Below are positions 53,858-62,205 of a stretch of DNA of 64,000 bases, one piece after another (within the stretch, counting starts at the first letter, position 1; every line of letters begins with the position of its first letter). Source of the stretch: Maribacter ulvicola (GTDB taxonomy: Bacteria > Bacteroidota > Bacteroidia > Flavobacteriales > Flavobacteriaceae); the NCBI RefSeq assembly GCF_900155985.1, contig NZ_FTMA01000001.1, positions 1,932,655 to 1,996,654 of the forward strand, written 5' to 3'. A program made the translations under genes and the position numbers. Below the pieces are notes generated by a model. The model saw nothing but the letters and a program-made list of their open reading frames with translations. It was not told the DNA's origin and ran no database searches.

Positions 53858-54946
53858 TTACTGTTTTGGGAAATTCACGGTAAAGATAGTTCCTTTAGGG
53901 GTATTCTTGGTGTGTTCTATAGAGCCTTTGTGACTGGTAATTATTCCGTGAACTACACTAAGTCCTAAGCCAGAGCCTTCTCCTATAGGTTTGGTAGTAA
54001 AAAAGGGTTCAAATACTTTATCTTCCAATTCTGCAGGTATGCCCTTGCCATGGTCAGCAATTTTCAATAACACAAAACCATCGGTTTCTAAAACTTTAAC
54101 AGTGATAATGCCATTTTCGGGCGAGTAATATATGGCATTCATTATTAAATTGAAAAGTACTTGGGTCAACTGTACGGTGTCTCCCCTAAGTTCAATACGT
54201 TCATTTTCAAAGGTACTAACAAGTTTAATTTTTTTATTACGTAAAGACGGTCCTAGAAGTTTTATGACGCCAGTAACAATAGGTATTAATTTAACTGTTT
54301 TCATTTCTTGTGGCATCTCACAAGCAAAAAACATAAGTTTTTTAACGATTTCTCTACTAAATATGGCACTGTCCATTATTTTTTTTAAATCTCTAACAGT
54401 TTCTTGATCGGTAACTTTATCTGTTAATAGTTCAGAAAAACCAAGAATGTTGGCAAGGGGAGTGTTTAGTTCATGTGCAATGCCTGCGGTAATTTCACCG
54501 AGAATATGTAAACGGTCCGTGCGCTCCATTTTTCTTCTGGTTATGGCCTCACTGTCTCTAATTTGTTTACGTTCAATAAGATTACCAATATCTAAGGCTA
54601 CGTTATTCAGTAAGGTCTGTTCTTCAACTAAAAAATCGTCATGTGTATATTGGTTTGGTGGGTAACCAACAATTACTTCGCCTTCTATTTTATTAAATAC
54701 TTTAATCTTAGAAATTAAGGTTACCATATTGTGCTTAAAATCATCGGTCTGTACTTGATATTCGTTTACTTTTAAATAAGCTTCGGTTACATTTTCAAAT
54801 TGCCATGCTCTTTTAAGACAATAAACGATTGCTTCAAGTGATGCGTCTAATTGGTCATAATCAGAATTTACTATAATTGAAGTCACCTCATATAGACAAG
54901 TGAGCTCTTTAACACGCTCTTTTAGTTTATCCTTGGTCGTCGTCAT
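53858..54946 (-). CDS. Soluble sensor histidine kinase (GAF-like, NtrB type)
   Basis: About 362 residues, no membrane segments. An N-terminal GAF-like domain (about 1-145, with ERVKELTCLYEVTSIIV and LLNNVALDIGNLIER) is followed by HisKA with His in ITAGIAHELNTPLANI and an ATPase domain with NLIMNAIYYSP, DHGKGIP and GSGLGLSVVHG. The ATG at 54946 is preferred; a GTG at 54964 would add six residues. It is the cognate kinase of the sigma-54 regulator encoded three bases downstream. The stimulus is presumably intracellular; unknown. Confidence 0.92.
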   Translation of the reverse strand: MTTTKDKLKERVKELTCLYEVTSIIVNSDYDQLDASLEAIVYCLKRAWQFENVTEAYLKVNEYQVQTDDFKHNMVTLISKIKVFNKIEGEVIVGYPPNQYTHDDFLVEEQTLLNNVALDIGNLIERKQIRDSEAITRRKMERTDRLHILGEITAGIAHELNTPLANILGFSELLTDKVTDQETVRDLKKIMDSAIFSREIVKKLMFFACEMPQEMKTVKLIPIVTGVIKLLGPSLRNKKIKLVSTFENERIELRGDTVQLTQVLFNLIMNAIYYSPENGIITVKVLETDGFVLLKIADHGKGIPAELEDKVFEPFFTTKPIGEGSGLGLSVVHGIITSHKGSIEHTKNTPKGTIFTVNFPKQ

Positions 54947-55253
54947 ATCAATTTTATTTTGCACCTAAAGTTCAGCAATATTTATTGAAAAAGATAGGGT
55001 CAATAACGAATCTTACTAAATATCGGCTAAGCCAATACGGAGGTCATGGCTATAAATAATAGATTAGGAAGTGAGAATATTTTTTTTGACAGCACTAAAG
55101 AAAGGTGCTTTGTAAGTTTTAAATGATAAAGGTAATCAACAACTGTTCGGTTAATCAGCGTAACTTTTGCTATATGTAATTTCAAAATAGCTTTCTGCAT
55201 ACTTTAATAAAACAAAAAAACCTCCAAATAATAAATACTTGAAGGTTTAAAAG
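54947..55253. other. Intergenic region between kinase and tRNA-Lys
   Basis: About 300 bases with no gene. It holds a short inverted repeat AGCAC...GTGCT at 55091-55109 and the terminator of the adjacent tRNA at its right end. The kinase promoter must lie here but no clear element is visible. Confidence 0.4.
55212..55248 (-). terminator. Terminator of tRNA-Lys (copy 2)
   Basis: Minus strand: an eight-pair stem AAACCTTC / GGAGGTTT (one G-T pair) with a T run, right after the tRNA 3' end. Confidence 0.75.
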
Positions 55254-55326
55254 TGACCGGGCTGGGGCTCGAACCCAGGACCCTCTCCTTAAAAGGGAGA
55301 TGCTCTACCAACTGAGCTACCAGGTC
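55254..55326 (-). tRNA. tRNA-Lys (anticodon TTT), copy 2
   Basis: A 73-base cloverleaf on the minus strand: 5' GACCTGG, D arm AGCTCAGTTGGTAGAGC, anticodon loop CTTTTAA (anticodon TTT), T loop GGTTCGAGCC, discriminator A, CCA not encoded. Identical in sequence to the copy at 55427. Confidence 0.96.
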
Positions 55327-55383
55327 AAAAAATCTTAAGAACATCAACGTTAATTACTTATAAAATAAGTTTGAACGCTTAAA

Positions 55384-55414
55384 TAAAAAAAGCCTCTTTT
55401 TTTGTCAAGAGGCT
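55384..55414 (-). terminator. Terminator of tRNA-Lys (copy 1)
   Basis: Minus strand: AGCCTCTT / AAGAGGCT stem with a T run following, 12 bases after the tRNA end. It separates the two identical tRNA genes into independent transcripts. Confidence 0.85.
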
Positions 55415-55426
55415 ACTATTTATTGG

Positions 55427-55499
55427 TGACCGGGCTGGGGCTCGAACCCAGGACCCTCTCCTTAAAAGGGAGATGCTCTACCAACTGAGCTACCAGGTC
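55427..55499 (-). tRNA. tRNA-Lys (anticodon TTT), copy 1
   Basis: A 73-base minus-strand cloverleaf identical to the copy at 55254, anticodon TTT, CCA not encoded. Confidence 0.96.
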
Positions 55500-55631
55500 A
55501 AAAGCATTTTCAGAAGTACTATTCCCTCAATGCGGGTGCAAATATAAGTCGATTACTTTATTTTACAAACCCTTTTTTAAATAAATTTATTTTTTTTTGA
55601 AAAGGGTTTTATTTAGTTCAATTTTGTACAA

Positions 55632-56156
55632 ATGAAAAACGTGAAAATAGTATTGTTAGGATATATGGGTAGTGGTAAATCTACTGTAGGTAGAATAGTG
55701 TCTAACCATTTGAATGTTAAATTTTTAGATTTAGATGATTATATTGAAGAAGGAGAGGGAATGTCCATAGCTTCCATTTTTGAGACCAAAGGAGAAATCT
55801 ATTTTAGAAAAAAAGAAATAGAATATCTCAATAAAATTTTTTCAAATGAAGACAGCTTTGTGCTTTCTTTAGGTGGTGGTACGCCTTGTTTTGGTTCTAA
55901 TATGGACTTTATAAATGAGAAAACTGCTCATTCTTTCTATTTGAACGTGGGTATAAGTGAACTTTTTGATCGCCTTAGAAAAGAGAAAAGTCATCGGCCT
56001 ATGATTTCTCATTTAAAAGATGAAGAACTGACCGAATTTATAGGTAAGCATTTATTTGAAAGAAGCTACTTTTACAATCAAGCACATCAAAAGATAAAAA
56101 GTAATAATAATACACCAACAGAGATCGCTGAAATGATAGTGAATAAGCTAGTCTAA
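55632..56156 (+). CDS. aroK: Shikimate kinase
   Basis: Phosphorylates shikimate in aromatic amino-acid synthesis. A 174-residue P-loop kinase: Walker A GYMGSGKST (about residues 10-18), shikimate-binding DLDDYIEE, and the FRKKEIEYL and LGGGTPC motifs typical of the family. Cytoplasmic. Its end overlaps the convergent phosphoribosyltransferase gene by nine bases. CAATTTTG just before the start (one mismatch to TAnnTTTG) may be its -7 box. Confidence 0.95.
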   Translation: MKNVKIVLLGYMGSGKSTVGRIVSNHLNVKFLDLDDYIEEGEGMSIASIFETKGEIYFRKKEIEYLNKIFSNEDSFVLSLGGGTPCFGSNMDFINEKTAHSFYLNVGISELFDRLRKEKSHRPMISHLKDEELTEFIGKHLFERSYFYNQAHQKIKSNNNTPTEIAEMIVNKLV

Positions 56157-56645
56157 ATACACTCTGTCATTTTTAGTTTCAAAATGAACGTTTACGTGTT
56201 CTTGTAATGAAGTAGATAAGGAAATTCCCTTGTAATCTGCTTTTACCGGATACTTCTTGTGGTTTCTGTTTACCAGAACAGCAGTTTTTAGTTGCTTTAA
56301 TGGTGTTTTTAGAAAATGATGAACACCATATATTAAAGTGGTGCCAGAGTTTAAAACATCATCTACGATAACTACAGACTTATTAATGAACTCATTATTG
56401 GGCAATGAAGTAGTAACTCCACTAGTCAGTGGGTTTTTCTTGTCCATGGATAATTTGCATAGCACAATTTTTGCTACTGTAATTTTTTTAAGCTTAGCCA
56501 CAATTTTCTTGGCAAATGCTAGTCCGCCGCCATCTATGCCGGCAATAATGATTTCTTCTTCATAAACATTTGCTTCATAAATTTGATACGCAATTCGTTC
56601 TATTTTATGCTGGATCTGCTGATGTGTAAGTATGGTCTGTTGCAT
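56148..56645 (-). CDS. Phosphoribosyltransferase (PyrR-like)
   Basis: A 165-residue type I phosphoribosyltransferase with the PRPP-binding motif VVIVDDVLNSGTTLIYG (two acidic residues followed by the SGTT loop) and the PRTase-fold start region EEIIIAGIDGGGLAFAKKIV. The overall pattern is that of PyrR-type regulators/uracil phosphoribosyltransferases or a salvage enzyme. No pyr genes are nearby to decide. It overlaps the aroK end on the opposite strand. Confidence 0.8.
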   Translation of the reverse strand: MQQTILTHQQIQHKIERIAYQIYEANVYEEEIIIAGIDGGGLAFAKKIVAKLKKITVAKIVLCKLSMDKKNPLTSGVTTSLPNNEFINKSVVIVDDVLNSGTTLIYGVHHFLKTPLKQLKTAVLVNRNHKKYPVKADYKGISLSTSLQEHVNVHFETKNDRVYLD

Positions 56646-56693
56646 GTATTGTTCTTAAAACATTAAAGATAGTTATGTTTTTAAAAGATTTGA

Positions 56694-57122
56694 TCAATCT
56701 TTAACTTCTTTACTATTATTACCGGGTTCAACGGTATTGTCCTTATCTGAATTTGGCGAGCTATCTAAAAAGTCATCTATATCCCGTCTATCCTTTTTTG
56801 TAGGTCTGCCAATTCCCTTTTTACGATAGTAGTCTTTAGAATATTGTAAAAGCTCATTATGTTCAAAGGCTTCTTTAGGTGTTGTATCCTTTCTGTATAT
56901 ATCAACTAATTTGGCGCCAACACGACTTGGTGGTATATCAAGAACTGTAAGTTTATAATCAATTTGATTTTTACGAACTATGATTTCATCCATCGGAAAA
57001 ACTTCTTTTCCCGGTTTTGCGGTAATACCGTTAATTTTTATATGTCCTTTTTTACATGCCGTAGATGCAATGTTTCTGGTTTTAAAATATCGTATACTCC
57101 ACAAGAATTTATCTATACGCAT
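56694..57122 (-). CDS. S4-domain RNA-binding protein (Hsp15-like)
   Basis: A 142-residue ribosome-associated heat-shock-type protein with an N-terminal S4 domain (MRIDKFLWSIRYFKTRNIAS, then CKKGHIKINGITAKPGKEV) and a basic, then acidic, low-complexity tail (KKGIGRPTKKDRRDIDDFLD). The start at 57122 gives the conserved MRIDKFLW; an in-frame ATG at 57188 would add 22 residues overlapping the promoter of the divergent gene. Hsp15 binds stalled 50S subunits carrying nascent chains. Confidence 0.88.
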   Translation of the reverse strand: MRIDKFLWSIRYFKTRNIASTACKKGHIKINGITAKPGKEVFPMDEIIVRKNQIDYKLTVLDIPPSRVGAKLVDIYRKDTTPKEAFEHNELLQYSKDYYRKKGIGRPTKKDRRDIDDFLDSSPNSDKDNTVEPGNNSKEVKD

Positions 57123-57200
57123 TATAGGTTGCATTTCTTTGTTAACTTCCAAACAAAAATAAGGGAAAATTGTATCTTGCGCGTTCAAAATAAATTATTG

Positions 57201-58157
57201 ATGAAATTGAAAAATGCCTATTTGCTAATAGCTGGTTTACTGGTAATAAGTTCATGTAAAAATGATGACGATACTATTGGTGAAGTTGTGCCGCCAAGGT
57301 TATTGAGTGAAGTTACTGTAGAGGATGATGCGGAAATCGTAGAATTTTTAAAGACTCATTTCTATAATAAAGAAGAGTTTGATGCACCACCTGAAGGCTT
57401 CGATTTTAAAATAAGGTTCGATACTATTGCTGGTGAAAACAGTTCAAAACAATCACTTTTTGATAGTCCTAAATTAATAACCCAATCAATTACCGTTGAT
57501 TCTGAAGATTTCGGATTAGATGACGGGGAAAAGATTTCGCTAAAACTCTATTTGCTAATAGCACAACAAGGTGTTGGCGGACAGCCAACTATTGGAGATA
57601 ATTCATTTATACAATATGAAGGGTTATTGTTAGACGGAAATCTTTTTGATGCTTCAGCTAATCAACCAGCCAGGTTTTATTTAGGAGAACCTGGATTGAG
57701 AGTAGGTTTTGCACAAGCAGTTTTAAAACTGAAAACAGGTTTAGGTCCAATAGAAAATGGGGATGGCACTGTTAGCTACACAGACTTTGGTGTAGCAGCA
57801 GTTTTTATGCCATCTGGTTTAGCATATTTTAACCAAACTGTAAGTTCAATACCTGCTTACTCTCCACTTGTTTTTAAATTGCAAGCATTAGGTTATGAGG
57901 CAAATACAGATATTGATGGTGATGGTATTCCTTCTATCTTAGAAGATTTGGATGGTGACGGAGATTTAAATAACGATAATACTGATACTGAATTAGAAGC
58001 CATTAATGGTAAAATTCCTAATCATTTTGATAATGACGATGATGGTGATGGTATTTTAACAATTGATGAGATTGAATTAGATGCCGATGGTAAATTTGTT
58101 GGTTTCTTAGATACCGATGGTGATGGTACCCCCGATCATCTAGATAATGATTTGTAA
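57201..58157 (+). CDS. Surface lipoprotein: FKBP-type isomerase domain plus calcium-binding repeats
   Basis: A 318-residue lipoprotein. Signal and lipobox ending VISSC are followed by KNDDD, resembling the Bacteroidota lipoprotein export signal. An FKBP-like domain follows (about residues 95-235, with GDNSFIQYEGLLLDGNLFDA and GFAQAVLKLKTGLG), then a C-terminal run of thrombospondin-3-type aspartate repeats (DIDGDGIPSILEDLDGDGD, DDDGDGI, DTDGDGTPDHLDND) that likely bind calcium. The start at 57201 is chosen because it makes a proper lipoprotein signal; longer in-frame starts lie inside the divergent gene. Probably a periplasmic or surface folding factor. Confidence 0.85.
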   Translation: MKLKNAYLLIAGLLVISSCKNDDDTIGEVVPPRLLSEVTVEDDAEIVEFLKTHFYNKEEFDAPPEGFDFKIRFDTIAGENSSKQSLFDSPKLITQSITVDSEDFGLDDGEKISLKLYLLIAQQGVGGQPTIGDNSFIQYEGLLLDGNLFDASANQPARFYLGEPGLRVGFAQAVLKLKTGLGPIENGDGTVSYTDFGVAAVFMPSGLAYFNQTVSSIPAYSPLVFKLQALGYEANTDIDGDGIPSILEDLDGDGDLNNDNTDTELEAINGKIPNHFDNDDDGDGILTIDEIELDADGKFVGFLDTDGDGTPDHLDNDL

Positions 58158-58176
58158 CCAAGTATTTATAAGCATA

Positions 58177-58210
58177 AAAAAACCTCTTAAGTATCCTTAA
58201 GAGGTTTTTT
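58177..58210. terminator. Bidirectional terminator
   Basis: AAAAACCTCTTAAG / CTTAAGAGGTTTTTT with a four-base loop and T/A runs on both sides, between two convergent genes. Confidence 0.9.
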
Positions 58211-58227
58211 GTTTCTTGCAATTTTAT

Positions 58228-58818
58228 TTACAACATTAAAGACAAGCTTAGTATCAATTGATCTGGTCTTGTATCTATTCTACTTGGACCTAAATTTGTA
58301 ATGTTGGTATTAATAAAGGAAGCTTCATTATCACTGAATCCTCTTTCATATCGTAAATCTATTCCTAATTTACCCAGACTAACTCCGGCACCGATATTCA
58401 ACCCAACTGAAAAATCATTTTCAACATCATCAATTGTAACACCATCAAATTCGGTGTCTAAAATATATTGAAATGACGGACCTGCAAAAACATGTAAGGG
58501 TCCTATGACTTTAACACCTAAAAGTACAGGTACATCTAACTTGCTCATGTCAAAATCAGCATTGTCATAATCAGATTTCGTTTTGGTATACACCAGTTCT
58601 GGTCTTAAATATACTTTTGATAATCCAATTTTTCCAAAAATACCTAAATGGTAACCTACATTTCTATCTGGATTTCTAGCAGCTTCACCGGCAGACTCAA
58701 AGTAATCTCCGTTTGCATTGTAGTTTAATCCCCCTTTAATACCAAAGCCAGAGTCACTCTGTGACATTCCATAAAATCCAGAGAGCGCCATAAAGGCGAC
58801 TAAAATTGTTTTTTTCAT
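58228..58818 (-). CDS. Outer-membrane beta-barrel protein
   Basis: A 196-residue small barrel of the OMP_b-brl/PorT-like type: signal peptide MKKTILVAFMALSGFYGMSQ, GFGIKGGLNYNA start, repeating amphipathic strands (KVYLRPELVYTKTK, LHVFAGPSFQYIL, VGLNIGAGVSLGKLGIDLRY) and a C-terminal strand LILSLSLML. The start at 58818 is preferred, with 58824 (two residues longer) also possible. Porin or adhesin-like proteins of this class have unknown individual roles. Confidence 0.82.
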   Translation of the reverse strand: MKKTILVAFMALSGFYGMSQSDSGFGIKGGLNYNANGDYFESAGEAARNPDRNVGYHLGIFGKIGLSKVYLRPELVYTKTKSDYDNADFDMSKLDVPVLLGVKVIGPLHVFAGPSFQYILDTEFDGVTIDDVENDFSVGLNIGAGVSLGKLGIDLRYERGFSDNEASFINTNITNLGPSRIDTRPDQLILSLSLML

Positions 58819-59031
58819 ATTCATTGTTGTTTTGAGAGAAACTGATATCAAATACAATACCAATAGTTCCATATTCTATTTATACCATCAAAACGGACGT
58901 AAAATAGCTTTATTGTTTAAAGGTGCCTTTTGGGCTAATTTCAGTTTTATGAAGTCAATTGGTTTAAATGATGGTTTAGCTGTTTCATAACATCTTTACC
59001 TTTTATTAAGTTTTTCCCACAGACAGTTCAT

Positions 59032-59039
59032 TATATTTG
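59032..59039 (+). promoter_or_regulatory. -7 promoter element of tgt
   Basis: TATATTTG is a perfect TAnnTTTG match. It supports starting tgt at the TTG at 59058, because an upstream in-frame TTG (59037) lies inside this box. Confidence 0.55.
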
Positions 59040-59057
59040 CAGCTAGATATAGAAAGT

Positions 59058-60188
59058 TTGAAGTTTACACTACACAATACAGATTTACAGTCAAAGGCTA
59101 GGGCAGGGACTATTGTAACTGATCATGGTACTATTGAAACTCCAATTTTTATGCCAGTGGGCACGGTAGCCTCTGTAAAAGGAGTGCACCAAAAAGAATT
59201 AAGGGAAGAGGTGAATCCAGATATTATTCTTGGTAATACCTATCATCTGTTTCTTAGACCTAAAACAGAGATTTTAAAAAAAGCTGGCGGACTCCATAAA
59301 TTTATGGGGTGGGATAGAAATATTCTTACTGATAGTGGTGGCTACCAAGTATATTCTTTATCCGGCAATAGAAAGATTAAGGAAGAAGGGGTTAAATTTA
59401 AATCGCACATAGATGGATCTATGCATTTATTTACACCAGAGAACGTAATGGAAATTCAGCGTGTGATCGGCGCAGATATCATCATGGCTTTTGATGAATG
59501 TACGCCTTATCCGTGTGAGTATAATTATGCCAAACGATCCATGCATATGACGCATAGGTGGTTAGATAGATGTATTAATCATTTGGAAAAAACACCTTTT
59601 GAGTATGATTATGCACAAACATTTTTTCCTATTGTACAAGGGTCTACCTATAAAGATTTAAGAAGACAATCTGCAGAGTACATAGCAAATGCTGGAGCTG
59701 AGGGTAATGCCATTGGTGGATTATCTGTTGGTGAGCCTGCTGAAGAAATGTATGGCATGACAGAGGTGGTATGTGAAATTTTACCAGAAGACAAACCAAG
59801 GTACCTAATGGGTGTTGGTACACCTATTAATATATTGGAGAATATAGCTCTTGGTATAGATATGTTTGACTGTGTAATGCCTACAAGAAACGCAAGAAAT
59901 GGAATGTTGTTTACGGCGCATGGTACCATAAATATTAAAAATAAAAAGTGGGAAGATGATTTTTCTCCTATAGACGAAATGGGAACTACCTTTGTAGACC
60001 GTGAGTATTCTAAGGCGTATTTAAGACATTTATTTGCGGCCAATGAATATCTAGGTAAACAAATAGCTACAATTCACAACTTAGGTTTTTACATGTGGTT
60101 GGTAAGAGAAGCACGTAAACATATTATTGCAGGAGATTTTAGGCCATGGAAAGACACCATGGTAAAACAAATGGATAAAAGGCTATAA
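59058..60188 (+). CDS. tgt: tRNA-guanine transglycosylase (Tgt), no zinc cysteines
   Basis: Exchanges guanine 34 for a queuine precursor in GUN tRNAs. A 376-residue TIM-barrel enzyme with nucleophile region LTDSGGYQVYSL, substrate motif GGLSVGEP and second catalytic region DCVMPTRNARNG. The start is TTG at 59058, giving MKFTLHNTDLQSKARAG, which matches the family start and agrees with the promoter. The zinc site of bacterial Tgt (CxCxxC then His) is not conserved: the segment reads EMGTTFVDREYSKAYLRHLF, without any Cys, while the later His in TIHNL is kept. First of an operon-like group with the permease gene (TAATG overlap). Confidence 0.93.
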   Translation: MKFTLHNTDLQSKARAGTIVTDHGTIETPIFMPVGTVASVKGVHQKELREEVNPDIILGNTYHLFLRPKTEILKKAGGLHKFMGWDRNILTDSGGYQVYSLSGNRKIKEEGVKFKSHIDGSMHLFTPENVMEIQRVIGADIIMAFDECTPYPCEYNYAKRSMHMTHRWLDRCINHLEKTPFEYDYAQTFFPIVQGSTYKDLRRQSAEYIANAGAEGNAIGGLSVGEPAEEMYGMTEVVCEILPEDKPRYLMGVGTPINILENIALGIDMFDCVMPTRNARNGMLFTAHGTINIKNKKWEDDFSPIDEMGTTFVDREYSKAYLRHLFAANEYLGKQIATIHNLGFYMWLVREARKHIIAGDFRPWKDTMVKQMDKRL

Positions 60189-61270
60189 TGCTATCAATAA
60201 TAGATAAATACATTCTAAAACGGTATTTGGCGACTTTTTCGCTAATGCTTTTGTTGTTCATTCCCATAGGTATTATGGTGAATTTGGCGGAGCAGATCGG
60301 TAAAATGATCGATAATGAGGCGCCCCTGAATGAGATAGTTATGTATTATGTAAATTTTACGATTTACATTGGCAATCTATTATTTCCAATTTTTCTATTC
60401 TTGTCTGTAATATTCTTCACTTCTAAACTTGCTAACAATACAGAGATTGTTGCCATTTTAAGTTCAGGGGTTTCTTATGGGAGATTTTTAAGACCTTACA
60501 TTATTGGGGCTACCATGGTGGCAATTTTAATGTTCTTTATGACTATGTTCATTGTACCTAACGCTAGCGTGGGCTTCAATGAATTTAAATACAAATACCT
60601 AAAAAAGGGCAAGCAGGACAGGGTTACCAATAATATCTTCAATCAGCTGAACGAAACCGATTTTATTTATGTCAGTAGTTTTGATCCGGCTAGGCAGCTA
60701 GGTCATAATTTTACATTTGAGCGGTTTAAGGAAAATAATGAATTAGATTTTAAAATATCAGCAGCTAATATAAGATGGGTAGATAAAGATTCTAGTTACC
60801 GTTTAACTTCCTATAAAAAGCGAACGGTTATAGGTGATACGGCCATATTGGAAAGTAAACGAAGGTTAGATACTATTTTTGCCTTTGATATAGGCGATCT
60901 TACCCCCGTGTCATACGTTGCAGAAACAAAGAACCTTTTTGAATTGGATACTTTTATTAAGGACCAAAGAAGAAAGGGAGCTTCTAATATTAATACCTAT
61001 GTATTGGTAAAATATAAGCGTTGGGCTTTGCCGTTAACAGCTTTTATTTTAACTATTATTGCTGTATCGGTTTCTTCGGTTAAGCGGCGTGGCGGTATGG
61101 GGGCCAACTTGGCATTCGGTATTTTAATAGCTTTTATATTTATATTTTTTGATAAGGTTTTTGGTGTACTGGCAGAGCAATCGGGGTTTTCTCCTTTGCT
61201 TGCTGTTATTATACCTAATGTAGTTTTTGGATGTCTGGCATTTTATCTACTTCAAAATGCAAAACGATAG
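60188..61270 (+). CDS. LptF/LptG-family permease
   Basis: A 360-residue inner-membrane subunit of the lipopolysaccharide transporter that extracts LPS from the inner membrane. Layout is the family one: three membrane segments (about residues 12-115), a periplasmic beta-jellyroll (about 125-265), then three more segments (about 275-355), with the YjgP/YjgQ start IIDKYILKRYLATFSLML. LptF and LptG cannot be separated by eye. ATG overlaps the tgt stop by one base. Confidence 0.9.
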   Translation: MLSIIDKYILKRYLATFSLMLLLFIPIGIMVNLAEQIGKMIDNEAPLNEIVMYYVNFTIYIGNLLFPIFLFLSVIFFTSKLANNTEIVAILSSGVSYGRFLRPYIIGATMVAILMFFMTMFIVPNASVGFNEFKYKYLKKGKQDRVTNNIFNQLNETDFIYVSSFDPARQLGHNFTFERFKENNELDFKISAANIRWVDKDSSYRLTSYKKRTVIGDTAILESKRRLDTIFAFDIGDLTPVSYVAETKNLFELDTFIKDQRRKGASNINTYVLVKYKRWALPLTAFILTIIAVSVSSVKRRGGMGANLAFGILIAFIFIFFDKVFGVLAEQSGFSPLLAVIIPNVVFGCLAFYLLQNAKR

Positions 61271-62156
61271 AGTACTCAATTTACTACACCTACATTTCAT
61301 TGTTTTCATTTGGGGCTTCACGGCCGTTTTAGGAAAGTTGATCTCTATAGATTCGCTACCCTTGGTATGGATCAGAATGGGTATGGCAACTATTTTTATA
61401 GCCGTGTATATTTTCATTGCGAAATTCAGCTTAAAAGTTTCAAAGAAAACATTTTTGTGGTTGTTAGGTGGGGGAGTAGTTGTTGCTCTGCATTGGGTAA
61501 CGTTCTTCTTGGCAATAAAAGTTTCTACCGTGTCGGTGGCATTGGCCATGATGTCTACAGGTGCTTTTTTTACAGCTTTAATGGAGCCTTTTTGGTATAA
61601 ACGTAAAATAATAGGATACGAGATTTTTTTCGGTGTAATGGTCATAGCTGGACTCTATTTAATATTTAAAGTAGAAACGGAGTATGTCTATGGAATGGTC
61701 ATCGCATTGATTTCTGCATTTTTGGCAGCAGTCTTTTCGTTGATAAACGGTAAACTGGTTCAGAATCATAAACCATCGGTAATCTCTTTTTATGAACTAG
61801 GTGTAGGCATGGTTTTCTTATCTGTTGTCTTAATGTTTAAGGGCGATTTTAATATTGCATTACTAACATTGCCGCAATTAGATTGGATGTACTTAGTAGT
61901 GTTAGCGCTTATCTGCACGGCTTATGCTTTTATAGCATCGGTAAAGATCATGCGTGTTTTAACGCCGTATACGGTAATGCTAACTACAAATTTAGAGCCA
62001 GTGTACGGTATTCTGTTAGCTTGGTTGATATTTGGTTCTGAAGAAAAAATGAAGCCTATGTTTTATGTGGGAGCCTTAATCATACTCAGTACGGTCATTG
62101 CCAACGGTATTTTAAAACAAAGAGCAAATATTAAAAAAAGGGTACCCAAGATTTAG
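61257..62156 (+). CDS. EamA/DMT-family transporter
   Basis: A 299-residue drug/metabolite-type exporter with ten membrane helices in two EamA repeats (LHLHFIVFIWGFTAVLGKLI starts the first; the second begins near GMVIALISAFLAAVFSLING). The start at 61257 gives a normal first helix and overlaps the permease gene by 14 bases. Substrate unknown; EamA proteins commonly export amino acids or metabolites. Confidence 0.88.
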   Translation: MQNDRVLNLLHLHFIVFIWGFTAVLGKLISIDSLPLVWIRMGMATIFIAVYIFIAKFSLKVSKKTFLWLLGGGVVVALHWVTFFLAIKVSTVSVALAMMSTGAFFTALMEPFWYKRKIIGYEIFFGVMVIAGLYLIFKVETEYVYGMVIALISAFLAAVFSLINGKLVQNHKPSVISFYELGVGMVFLSVVLMFKGDFNIALLTLPQLDWMYLVVLALICTAYAFIASVKIMRVLTPYTVMLTTNLEPVYGILLAWLIFGSEEKMKPMFYVGALIILSTVIANGILKQRANIKKRVPKI

Positions 62157-62168
62157 GTATTAAAGTTT

Positions 62169-62176
62169 TATCTTTG
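62169..62176 (+). promoter_or_regulatory. -7 promoter element of accA
   Basis: TATCTTTG is a perfect TAnnTTTG match 29 bases before the accA start codon. Confidence 0.5.
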
Positions 62177-62205
62177 AGCCGCAACTAAAGAAACTTTATA
62201 GAAAT

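Noticed and set aside
56964..57200. 79-residue N-terminal extension of the FKBP-like lipoprotein frame
   Set aside because: It lies within the oppositely oriented S4-domain gene and would bury the lipoprotein signal peptide.
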